This document shows positions 1 through 7,915 of a stretch of DNA of 63,968 nucleotides, piece after piece. The first letter of the stretch is position 1; every line of letters begins with the position of its first letter. Position numbers and translations under genes: made by a program. This stretch comes from Deltaproteobacteria bacterium Ga0077550 (GTDB lineage: Bacteria > Myxococcota_A > Polyangia > Nannocystales > Nannocystaceae): the NCBI GenBank assembly GCA_001464385.1, contig LNFB01000305.1:1-63968 (forward strand). The letters run 5' to 3'. Below the pieces are notes generated by a model, which did not search any database, was not told the DNA's origin, and worked only from the letters and a program-made list of their open reading frames with translations.

Positions 1-846
1 TCGCTGACCGACCTGGCGTCCAAGCTCACCGCGCCGCGGGCCGCATGGGTGATGGTGCCGCTGCAGTTCACCGAGTCGACGGTGAACGGCCTCGCCGACG
101 CGCTGTCGCCGGGGGACTGCATCATCGACGGCGGCAACTCGTTCTTCAAGGACGACCTGCGGCGCGCCGCGGCCTTCGCCCCGCGCGGCCTCGACTACGT
201 CGACGTCGGCACCTCCGGCGGCGTGTGGGGCCTCGAGCGCGGCTACTGCCTGATGGTCGGCGGCGCGCCGGCGGTGGTGAATCGGCTGATGCCGATCTTC
301 GAGACGCTCGCGCCGGGCATCGGCGACATCCCGCGCACACCGGGTCGCACGGGCGAGCCGACCTCCGCAGAGCGCGGCTTCCTGCACTGCGGCACGGTCG
401 GCTCGGGCCACTTCGTGAAGATGGTCCACAACGGCATCGAGTACGGCCTGATGCAGGCGTACGCCGAGGGCTTCGACATCATGCGCCACGCGGCCGACGA
501 GACCCTGCCCGCCGAACAGCGGCTGTGCATCGATCTGCCCGGCGTCGCCGAGCTGTGGCGCCGCGGCAGCGTGGTCAGCTCGTGGCTGCTCGATCTCACC
601 GCGCAGGCCCTCGTCGAGGACCCGTCGCTGTCGAACTACAGCGGCTTCGTGCAGGACTCCGGCGAGGGTCGGTGGACGATCAACGCCGCGATCGAGGAGG
701 CCGTGCCGGCTGACGTGCTGAGCGCCGCGCTGTTCGCCCGGTTCCGCTCGCGGCAGGAGCACACGTTCGCCGAGAAGATCCTCTCGGCGATGCGACACAA
801 GTTCGGCGGCCACACCGAGCCGCCCAAGGGGGGCAAGGCCGGATGA
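1..846 (+). CDS. gnd: 6-phosphogluconate dehydrogenase, decarboxylating (5' end outside window)
   Basis: Oxidative decarboxylation of 6-phosphogluconate to ribulose 5-phosphate in the cytosolic pentose phosphate pathway. The reading frame is open from base 1, so the start and the N-terminal nucleotide-binding GxGxxG loop lie upstream; 281 codons remain. Visible family motifs are DGGNSFFKDD, GTSGGVWG and GSGHFVKMVHNGIEYG (substrate-binding and catalytic Lys/Asn region), with a terminal HKFGGH. The compact C-terminal part and this ending fit the short GntZ/GndA-like class of about 300-340 residues rather than the 470-residue class. The stop overlaps the start of zwf (ATGA), the first of three coupled junctions in this operon. 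Confidence 0.93.
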   Translation, partial: SLTDLASKLTAPRAAWVMVPLQFTESTVNGLADALSPGDCIIDGGNSFFKDDLRRAAAFAPRGLDYVDVGTSGGVWGLERGYCLMVGGAPAVVNRLMPIFETLAPGIGDIPRTPGRTGEPTSAERGFLHCGTVGSGHFVKMVHNGIEYGLMQAYAEGFDIMRHAADETLPAEQRLCIDLPGVAELWRRGSVVSSWLLDLTAQALVEDPSLSNYSGFVQDSGEGRWTINAAIEEAVPADVLSAALFARFRSRQEHTFAEKILSAMRHKFGGHTEPPKGGKAG

Positions 847-2366
847 ACGACGCGACCTCGACCATCCGCCGCGGCGAGCCGGCCCCCGCGAGCGTGTTCG
901 TGATCTTCGGCGCGGGCGGCGACCTCACCAAGCGCAAGCTGGTGCCCGCGCTCTACAACCTCCACGTGCAGAACCTCCTGCGCGACGACTTCGCGGTCGT
1001 CATGATCTCGCGCAAGCCCATCAGCGACGAGGAGCTCCGCGCGCAGATGCGTACGGAGTTCCGCGAGTTCGCGACCGGCGGCATCGACGACGCGGCGTGG
1101 CAGTGGGTCGAGTCGCGGCTGTACGCGCACACCGCCAACTTCGACGACGCGGACGGCTACGTGCGCCTGGCCCACCGGCTCGGCGAGCTCGACCACGAGC
1201 GCGGGACCGCGGGCAACTACCTGTTCTACCTCGCGACGCCCCCCAACTACTTCGCGACGATCGTCCACCAGCTCGGCAACGTCGGGCTGACGCGCGAGGA
1301 GGGCGGGCGCTGGCGTCGAGTCATCGTCGAGAAGCCGTTCGGCACCGACCGCGACTCGGCCCGCGCGCTCAACCGCGACCTGCAGGCGATCCTCGCCGAG
1401 CCGCAGATCTATCGGATCGATCACTACCTGGGCAAGGAGACGGTCCAGAACATCCTGTTGATGCGGTTCGCGAACGGCATCTTCGAGCCGATCTGGAACC
1501 GGCAATTCGTCGACCACGTGCAGATCACGGTGGCCGAGACCGTCGGCATCGGCAACCGCGCCGGCTACTTCGAGGAGGCCGGCACGCTGCGCGACATGGT
1601 CCAGAACCATATGCTGCAGCTGCTCGCGTTGGTCGCGATGGAGCCGCCGACGTCCTTCCACGCCGACCCGGTGCGCGACGAGAAGAGCAAGGTGCTGCGC
1701 GCGATCCAGGCCCTCGATCCCGAGGAGGTCCTGACGCGATCGGTGCGCGGCCAGTACGGCGCCGGCATCGTCGCGGGCAAGGAGGTCGCCGGCTACCGCG
1801 AGGAGGCCAACGTCGCGCCGCAGTCGAAGACCGAGACCTTCGCGGCGCTCGAGCTGTTCGTCGACAACTGGCGCTGGGCCGACGTGCCGTTCTACCTGCG
1901 CACGGGCAAGCGACTGCCAACGCGCAGCACGGAGATCGCGATCCAGTTCAAGCGCGCGCCCCACTCGCTGTTCCGCGGCACCAAGGTCGAGCACGTGCCG
2001 CCCAACGTGATGGTGCTGCGCCTGCAGCCCGACGAGGGCATCTCGCTCGGCTTCCAGGCCAAGGTGCCCGGCCCGGTGATGAAGATGGATGCGGTGCGGA
2101 TGGACTTCGACTACGCCGAGCGGTTCGGCGCCACGCCGAGCACCGGCTACGAGACCCTGGTCTACGACTGCATGTGCGGCGACGCCACGCTGTTCCACCG
2201 CGCCGACAGCGTCGACGCCGGCTGGCGCGTGGTCCAGCCGATGCTCGACGTGTGGAAGGCCCTCCCGGCCCGCCACTTCCCGAACTACGCCGCGGGCACG
2301 TGGGGGCCCGAGGAGTCCCACGAGCTGCTGGCGCGATCGGGTCGCGCGTGGAGGAACGAGGGATGA
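843..2366 (+). CDS. zwf: Glucose-6-phosphate 1-dehydrogenase
   Basis: 507 residues, normal family length. It oxidises glucose 6-phosphate to 6-phosphogluconolactone with NAD(P)+. The N-terminal dinucleotide fold shows IFGAGGDLTKRKL (about residues 21-33), EKPFG at 163-167, and the active-site signature RIDHYLGKE at 191-199, which carries the substrate-binding Asp/His. A further His lies in RDMVQNHM. The ATG overlaps the gnd stop by 4 bp and the stop overlaps the glk start by 4 bp, so the products are likely made by translational coupling. Confidence 0.97.
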   Translation: MNDATSTIRRGEPAPASVFVIFGAGGDLTKRKLVPALYNLHVQNLLRDDFAVVMISRKPISDEELRAQMRTEFREFATGGIDDAAWQWVESRLYAHTANFDDADGYVRLAHRLGELDHERGTAGNYLFYLATPPNYFATIVHQLGNVGLTREEGGRWRRVIVEKPFGTDRDSARALNRDLQAILAEPQIYRIDHYLGKETVQNILLMRFANGIFEPIWNRQFVDHVQITVAETVGIGNRAGYFEEAGTLRDMVQNHMLQLLALVAMEPPTSFHADPVRDEKSKVLRAIQALDPEEVLTRSVRGQYGAGIVAGKEVAGYREEANVAPQSKTETFAALELFVDNWRWADVPFYLRTGKRLPTRSTEIAIQFKRAPHSLFRGTKVEHVPPNVMVLRLQPDEGISLGFQAKVPGPVMKMDAVRMDFDYAERFGATPSTGYETLVYDCMCGDATLFHRADSVDAGWRVVQPMLDVWKALPARHFPNYAAGTWGPEESHELLARSGRAWRNEG

Positions 2367-3352
2367 AGGTGTTGGCCGGAGACATCGGTGGCACCAACAG
2401 CCGCCTGGCCCTGTGCGAGGTGGCGGGCAGCCGCGTCAGCGTCGTCGCCGAGAAGGTCTACCCCTCGGCGTCCTTCGCATCGTTCTCGGAGGTGGTGCGC
2501 ACGTTCCTCGCCACGCACGGGGGCAACGTCCAGTCGGCGTGCTTCGGGCTGCCGGGGCCGGTGCGCGGGCGGCGGGCCAAGCTCACCAACCTGCCGTGGC
2601 TCGTCGACGCCGACGCGATCGAGCGCGACCTCGGCCTCGATGCGGTGTCGCTCATCAACGACCTCGAGGCCAACGCGTATGGGCTGGCGGTGCTGGATCC
2701 CGCGGCGATCCGCGTGATCAAGCCGGGCACCGCGATCCCCAACGGCAACGCGGCGCTCATCGCCGCCGGCACCGGGCTGGGCGAGGCGGGGCTGGCGTGG
2801 GATGGATCGAAGCGCCGGCCGTTCGCGACCGAGGGCGGCCACGCCGACTTCGCGCCGGGCGACGCGCTCGAGGACGAGCTGCTGGTGTTCCTGCGGAAGA
2901 AGTTCGGCGGGCACGTCAGCTGGGAGCGTGTGGTCTCGGGCCCCGGGCTCGCGGCCGTGCACGAGTTCTTGCGGCACAGGGACGGCAGCGCGATGCCGGC
3001 GTGGGCCGAGGGTCCGCCCGCCGAGCTGCCGGGCAAGATCGCCGCGGCGGCGCGCGACGGCGACGACCCGATCGCCGCGGCTGCGTTGCAGCGGTTCCTC
3101 GGCCTGTACGGCGCCGAGGCCGGCAACCTCGCGCTCAAGTTCCTGGCGATCGGTGGCGTGTACGTCGGCGGCGGCATCGCGCCCAAGCTCGCCGACCTCT
3201 TCGCGGACTCGCCGTTCGTCGAGCGGTTCCTCGCCAAGGGCCGCATGCGCGCGCTGCTCGAGGACATGCCGGTGTACCTCGTGCTCGACGACCGCGCCGG
3301 GCTGTGGGGCTCGGCGAGCTACGCCGCGAACTCCAGGCTGGCCAATGGCTGA
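2363..3352 (+). CDS. glk: Glucokinase
   Basis: 329 residues, the usual length for the bacterial Glk (non-ROK) glucokinase family. It phosphorylates glucose to glucose 6-phosphate, feeding zwf next to it. The N-terminus MKVLAGDIGGTNSRLAL is the ATP phosphate-binding loop; INDLEAN carries the catalytic Asp; AAGTGLGEAGL and EGGHADFAP are glucose-binding motifs; GGVYVGGGIAPK is the adenosine motif. The ATG at 2363 overlaps the zwf stop and the TGA overlaps the pgl start. Confidence 0.95.
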   Translation: MKVLAGDIGGTNSRLALCEVAGSRVSVVAEKVYPSASFASFSEVVRTFLATHGGNVQSACFGLPGPVRGRRAKLTNLPWLVDADAIERDLGLDAVSLINDLEANAYGLAVLDPAAIRVIKPGTAIPNGNAALIAAGTGLGEAGLAWDGSKRRPFATEGGHADFAPGDALEDELLVFLRKKFGGHVSWERVVSGPGLAAVHEFLRHRDGSAMPAWAEGPPAELPGKIAAAARDGDDPIAAAALQRFLGLYGAEAGNLALKFLAIGGVYVGGGIAPKLADLFADSPFVERFLAKGRMRALLEDMPVYLVLDDRAGLWGSASYAANSRLANG

Positions 3353-4112
3353 CGCGACCCAGCGCGACGCGATGGGACCCGTCGCGATGCGGGTCGTGCA
3401 GCGCGGCGCCGCCGAGCTCCGCATCTTCGAGGACGCCGACGCGCTGGTCACCGCCGCCGCAGCAGCGTTGCTCGAGGTGCGCGCGGCCGGCCCGTGCCAC
3501 ATCGCGCTGGCCGGCGGCTCGACCCCCGAGGCGCTCTACCGCCGCATCGCCGACCTCGCGCCGGGCGGCTGGGACGACACGCAGCTGTGGTTCGGCGACG
3601 AGCGCGGCGTCGGCCCCGAGCACGCCGACAGCAACTGGCGCATGGCGAAGGACGCGTTCATGCACCGGGTCGCGATCGCCCCCGAGCAGGTGCACCGCAT
3701 GCGCGGCGAGCTCACGGCGGACGACGCCGCCTACGAGTACGAGGCCGAGCTGCGCGCCAGCTTCGGCGCGGTGCCGTGGCCGCGCTTCGACATCGTGCTG
3801 CTCGGCGTCGGCGAGGACGGCCACACCGCCTCGCTGTTCCCCGGCACCACCGCGCTGGGCGAGACGACGCGCTGGGTCGTGCCCAACTGGGTGCCGAAGC
3901 TCGACACGTGGCGCATCACGCTGAGCATGCCGGTGCTGTGCGCGGCGAAGCAGGCGTGGATCTTCGCGGTCGGCGCGCGCAAGGCTGCGATCCTCCGCGA
4001 GGTGTTGGGGGGGCGCGAGGATCCGCGGGCGTATCCGGTGCAGGCGGTGGTGCCGAGCGACGGGGGATTGGTGTGGTGGATCGACGAGGCCGCGGCGGCG
4101 GGGCTCGGGTGA
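3345..4112 (+). CDS. pgl: 6-phosphogluconolactonase
   Basis: 255 residues, typical of the DevB/Pgl family. It hydrolyses 6-phosphogluconolactone to 6-phosphogluconate, the step between zwf and gnd. ALAGGSTPEALY, WFGDERGVGPEHADSNW and LLGVGEDGHTASLFPGT are the diagnostic motifs. The ATG at 3345 overlaps the glk stop by 8 bp, so gnd, zwf, glk and pgl form one tightly packed unit with all three oxidative-branch enzymes plus the kinase supplying them. About 190 bp of non-coding DNA with no clear hairpin follows. Confidence 0.95.
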   Translation: MADATQRDAMGPVAMRVVQRGAAELRIFEDADALVTAAAAALLEVRAAGPCHIALAGGSTPEALYRRIADLAPGGWDDTQLWFGDERGVGPEHADSNWRMAKDAFMHRVAIAPEQVHRMRGELTADDAAYEYEAELRASFGAVPWPRFDIVLLGVGEDGHTASLFPGTTALGETTRWVVPNWVPKLDTWRITLSMPVLCAAKQAWIFAVGARKAAILREVLGGREDPRAYPVQAVVPSDGGLVWWIDEAAAAGLG

Positions 4113-4303
4113 TGCCCCCCCGCGGCAGCCGCCGACCGCTGATCACCCCTGCCCCCGCGGCGCAGGCGCTGCCGCCAGGTCCGGCACCGGCCTCGACGTC
4201 GACGGCCGCGTCCATCGCACCGGTCGGCGCCTCCACTCCACGGAGGCGGGGCTCCGTCGCGCCGCGGTGGCGATGACGCCGCGAGCCCGACACGAACAGC
4301 GCC

Positions 4304-5866
4304 ATGCCAGTGAACACCTCGGCCCGCACGGCTGCGCTCCGCTCGAACCACTCTCGCGTCTCCGCTCGCGCCTCTGCCTGCGCCCTCGCCTTCACCTGCG
4401 CCTGCGCGAACGACGGCGCAGCGTCCGACTCCGTCGGCTCGAGCGACGACACGAGCGGCGACCTCGGATCGACGACGACCCCCGCGCCGACCACGTCCGA
4501 CGATGCTGCGGACACCACGGGCTCGCAGGACGCCGGGAGCTCCAGCGGCGCGAGCTCGGACGGCAGTACCGGGGACGAAAGCTCGACCCTCCTCGACACG
4601 CTGCACGCCCGGCTCGACGGCGATCGCACCGGATCGTGCATCGCCGCCGCGGTCATCGACGGTGCGGACGTCGAGCGCGCGATCGTCTGCGCGGCGCGGC
4701 CGCCCTTGCCCGACGCGACCGCCTTCGAGATCGGATCGGTGAGCAAGACGATGACGGCGTTCTTGGCGGCGCGCGCGGTCGAGCAGGGCACGATGGCGCT
4801 CGAGGCCCCGATCGCGACCTACCTCCCGCCGGACACCGCCGTGCCCGCGTACGGGGACCAGGCCATCACCGTGGCGCACCTGCTCACGCACACCAGCGGC
4901 CTGCCGACGGTGCCGGCGTCGTGGATCCCGGACATGGATCCGAGCGATCCCTACGCCCACGTCGATGACGCGCGACTGCTCGAGGCGCTCGCCGACACCG
5001 AGCTCACGCAAGCCCCCGGGTCGACCTGGGCCTACTCCAACTTCGGCTACATGACGCTGTCGTTCGCCGTCGCGCGGGCCTTCGAGGGGGGCCTCGAGTC
5101 GGCGCTGCACGACGAGCTCTTCGCGCCCCTGGGGATGTCCGCGTTCCTCCAGCCGCCGCCGGGAACCGAGCTCGCGACGCCGCACCTGTCCAACGGCACG
5201 CCCACGCCCACGTGGACGTTCTCGCCCGATCTCGCCGGCGTCGGGGGCGTCCACGCGTCGCTCGACGACATGACGCGCTATGCACAGGCGGTGCTCGGGG
5301 ACGCCCCGGCCGAGCTGACGTCGACGTTCGAGCTGGCCACCGCGGAGCTGCGGCACGAGCCACCTGCGATGGCGATGGGCTGGGTGTTGCTCGACATCGG
5401 CGGGCGGCAGGTGCTCGCCCACGACGGCGGCACCGGGGGAAGCTCGGCGATCGTCCTGGTCGATCGCGAGGGCGCGCGGGCGGTGGTCCTGCTGTGCGAC
5501 ACGTCGTGGGGAACGATCGGCGGTCTCGCCGAGCTCTCGTTCCACCTGTTCGATCCGTCGCTCGTCGCCCTCGACCCGCCGCGCGTCGAGGAGCCGCCGC
5601 CGCCCGCCCTCGTCTCCGCGCTCGTGGGCACGTACAGCATCCCGGCGCTCGGGCTGTCGATCGAGCTGCGCCTCGAGGGCAACGACGACGCACTCGTGGC
5701 GGTCGTCGACGGCGGCGACGCCCTGCCCCTGGGCTTCGACAGCTACGGCGACTTCTTCACCCGCGGCGACGTCGACGCGGTGCTCCGGCCCATGCTCGAC
5801 GACGACGGGCAGCAGACGTTCGCCCTGCTCACGTCCGACGGGCAGCTGCCGGCGGTGCGGTCGTGA
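4304..5866 (+). CDS. Serine hydrolase, class C beta-lactamase/D-alanyl carboxypeptidase fold, probably exported
   Basis: 520 residues. The N-terminus ends in a hydrophobic stretch and ALAFTCAC, a possible lipobox, then a Ser/Thr/Asp/Gly-rich linker to about residue 95. The hydrolase domain shows the SxxK nucleophile motif as SVSK, the YxN motif as YSNFGY, and HDGGTGG near the C-terminus as the third (HxG-type) motif. LLTHTSGLP is typical of this family. Substrate cannot be told: peptidoglycan peptides, D-peptides, esters or beta-lactams are possible. The ATG at 4304 was chosen as the only one giving an export signal. Confidence 0.85.
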   Translation: MPVNTSARTAALRSNHSRVSARASACALAFTCACANDGAASDSVGSSDDTSGDLGSTTTPAPTTSDDAADTTGSQDAGSSSGASSDGSTGDESSTLLDTLHARLDGDRTGSCIAAAVIDGADVERAIVCAARPPLPDATAFEIGSVSKTMTAFLAARAVEQGTMALEAPIATYLPPDTAVPAYGDQAITVAHLLTHTSGLPTVPASWIPDMDPSDPYAHVDDARLLEALADTELTQAPGSTWAYSNFGYMTLSFAVARAFEGGLESALHDELFAPLGMSAFLQPPPGTELATPHLSNGTPTPTWTFSPDLAGVGGVHASLDDMTRYAQAVLGDAPAELTSTFELATAELRHEPPAMAMGWVLLDIGGRQVLAHDGGTGGSSAIVLVDREGARAVVLLCDTSWGTIGGLAELSFHLFDPSLVALDPPRVEEPPPPALVSALVGTYSIPALGLSIELRLEGNDDALVAVVDGGDALPLGFDSYGDFFTRGDVDAVLRPMLDDDGQQTFALLTSDGQLPAVRS

Positions 5867-5921
5867 CGCCATCGGGCGCTCGACGCCGCGATGACGACGG
5901 GGCAGGCTCTCGGGGAGACGC

Positions 5922-7070
5922 ATGACCCAGCGACGCCTGGACGAGCCGCTCCCCTGGGCCGCGTCGCGCCTCAGCTACCGGTCGTTCCCGGCGTTCTCCC
6001 GGCGCTGGCTCGCCGGACGGGCGAAGCTGGCGATCCTCGTCGTGCTCGCGCTCGACACGATCTTCGTGTCGGCCGCCCTGACCGACACCGCGGCGTTCGA
6101 CCTGTCGCGGTTGCCCTACGTGGCGTCGTCGTTCCTCGTCGCCGCAATGGGAATGCTGTTCGTGGGCCCGGTGCTCGCGGCCGCCGTGCGCCACGCAGGG
6201 ATGCCCCTGGCGCGGGAACGAATCCTGGTCGTGTTGGCGCTCGCGGCGGGGTTGGCGAGTGCATCCGCGCTCGACGGCTGGGCCAGCGGCGCGGTGGAGA
6301 CGGCCCGCCGCGAGCCCGTCACCGACGACGCACCCACCGGCGCGATCGACATCATCGTCGGCCTGGCGATCTACGGGATGCTGGGCGGCGGACTCGCGCT
6401 GCCGGGCTACCTCGCCGAGTCGCGACGCCGAACGCAACGTGCCCAGCACGACGAGGTCCTCGCGTTGCAGCGCGCCAAACAGGAGCTCGACCGTCACCTC
6501 GGGGTCCTGCAGGCGCAGATCGAACCGCACTTCCTCTTCAACACACTCGCCTCGATCCGTTCCCTCGTCACGCGCCGACCCCAGCAGGCGGAGGCGCTCC
6601 TCGACGCGCTGGTCGCATACCTCCGCGCGACGATTCCGAGGCTCCGCGGCGCGAAGGTCGAGCACACCGTCGGAGAGCAACTCGATGTCTGCCGCTCGTA
6701 CCTCGAAATCATGGCAGCTCGGCTCGGGCGGCTCGCCTATCGGATCGAGGAGGAGCCATCCCTGCGCCCGCATCCGTTCCTGCCGTTCGTCGTCCTCAGC
6801 CTGGTCGAGAACGCCGTCAAGCATGGGATCGAGCCGCGGGGTGGACCCGGCCACGTCGAGGTGATCGCGCGCCGCGACGGCGACGCGTTGGTCGTGGAGG
6901 TGCTCGACGATGGCGCGGGGATGTCCCCAGGCCATGGCACCGGCGTGGGCCTGCGGAACCTCTGCGAGCAGCTCCAAGCCGGCTATGGCGCCCGCGCGCG
7001 CCTCGAGCTCACCGCGCGCGAGGGCGGGGGGACGCGCGCGGCGATCGTGTTGGAAGGAGAGCTGACATGA
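5922..7070 (+). CDS. LytS-type sensor histidine kinase
   Basis: 382 residues. Four hydrophobic segments (about 35-52, 67-90, 101-118 and 142-162) form a membrane domain without a large extracellular loop. The HisKA_7TM-like/His_kinase (LytS) core follows: QAQIEPHFLFNTL with the phosphoacceptor at His203, ENAVKHGIEPRGG as N-box, and DDGAGMSPGHGTGVGLRNL as G-box. A GGGGAG-like ribosome site precedes the ATG. Its stop overlaps the start of the LytTR regulator (ATGA), so the two make a cognate pair. The signal is unknown. Confidence 0.93.
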   Translation: MTQRRLDEPLPWAASRLSYRSFPAFSRRWLAGRAKLAILVVLALDTIFVSAALTDTAAFDLSRLPYVASSFLVAAMGMLFVGPVLAAAVRHAGMPLARERILVVLALAAGLASASALDGWASGAVETARREPVTDDAPTGAIDIIVGLAIYGMLGGGLALPGYLAESRRRTQRAQHDEVLALQRAKQELDRHLGVLQAQIEPHFLFNTLASIRSLVTRRPQQAEALLDALVAYLRATIPRLRGAKVEHTVGEQLDVCRSYLEIMAARLGRLAYRIEEEPSLRPHPFLPFVVLSLVENAVKHGIEPRGGPGHVEVIARRDGDALVVEVLDDGAGMSPGHGTGVGLRNLCEQLQAGYGARARLELTAREGGGTRAAIVLEGELT

Positions 7071-7825
7071 GCGAAGCCCGTGTGCTGATCGCGGAGGACG
7101 AGGCGCCCCTGCGCGAGGAGCTCCACGAGCTCGTCGTCACCCTGTGGCCGCAGTGCGAGGTCGTCGCCGTCTGCGCGGACGGGCGCGAGGCGATGGCCGC
7201 GTTCGATCGGTGGCAGCCGCAGGCCTGCTTCCTCGACATCCGCATGCCGGGTGCGAGCGGCCTCGACGTCGCTGAGCACATCGGCGAGCGCGCGCACGTG
7301 GTGTTCGTGACGGCGTTCGAGGAGTTCGCCATCGATGCGTTCGAGCGCGGCGCCGTCGGCTACGTGCTCAAGCCGGTGCAGGCGGCCAAGCTCGCCGCGG
7401 TGATCGAACGGCTCCGCGCGCGCTTGGGGGAGCGACCGCCCGAGCTCGCGGGTCTGATCGAGCGGCTCCGCACGGAGCTGGCGCCTCGGGCGGAGCCGCT
7501 GCGGCTCCAGTGGATCACCGCGAACGTCGGAGACACCCTGCGGTTCTTCGCGATCGAGGACGTGATCGCCTTCGTCGCGCGCGACAAGTACACCCAGGTG
7601 CTCACCGCACAGGACGATGCCGTCATCCGGACGTCGCTGAAGGACGTGGCGCGCCAGCTCGACGACGCCGAGTTCTGGCAGGTGCACCGCAGCGCCATCG
7701 TCCGCGCGAGCGCGATCTCCCGCATCGAGCGCGACGCCGATGGTCACCATCATGTCGTCCTCAAGCAGCGCGCGGAGCGTCTGCCGGTCTCGGCAGGGTT
7801 CCGCGCGCGCTTGCGGTCGATGTGA
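7067..7825 (+). CDS. LytTR-family response regulator
   Basis: 252 residues. Receiver domain 1-120 with acidic pair EDE (10-12), phosphoacceptor Asp57 in CFLDIRMPG, the Thr of VTAFEEFA and Lys of YVLKPVQ. A LytTR DNA-binding domain occupies about 155-250 (FVARDKYTQVLT, FWQVHRSAIVRASAI). Such proteins bind imperfect direct repeats upstream of targets. Translationally coupled to the kinase before it; no downstream target is evident since the next gene is convergent. Confidence 0.94.
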   Translation: MSEARVLIAEDEAPLREELHELVVTLWPQCEVVAVCADGREAMAAFDRWQPQACFLDIRMPGASGLDVAEHIGERAHVVFVTAFEEFAIDAFERGAVGYVLKPVQAAKLAAVIERLRARLGERPPELAGLIERLRTELAPRAEPLRLQWITANVGDTLRFFAIEDVIAFVARDKYTQVLTAQDDAVIRTSLKDVARQLDDAEFWQVHRSAIVRASAISRIERDADGHHHVVLKQRAERLPVSAGFRARLRSM

Positions 7826-7870
7826 TGGCGGGCCGCCGCGTCGCGCTCGTACGGCTGGCTCACCGACCGC

Positions 7871-7891
7871 GTCGCCGATTGTCGTGGCGAC
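7871..7891. terminator. Inverted repeat between convergent genes (possible terminator)
   Basis: GTCGCC and GGCGAC arms flank a 9-base loop in the 90-bp gap between the convergent LytTR and astacin genes. The 6-bp stem is short and there is no T-run, so this is only a weak terminator candidate. Confidence 0.3.
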
Positions 7892-7915
7892 CGCCCGCGC
7901 GATCCTCCGCCAACG

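Noticed and set aside
1097..3352. Very long open frames (hundreds of residues) overlapping zwf, glk and other genes in other frames or on the opposite strand
   Set aside because: In high-GC DNA stop codons are rare off-frame; these translations are Arg/Ala/Pro/Gly-rich without motifs and lie over genes with clear family signatures.
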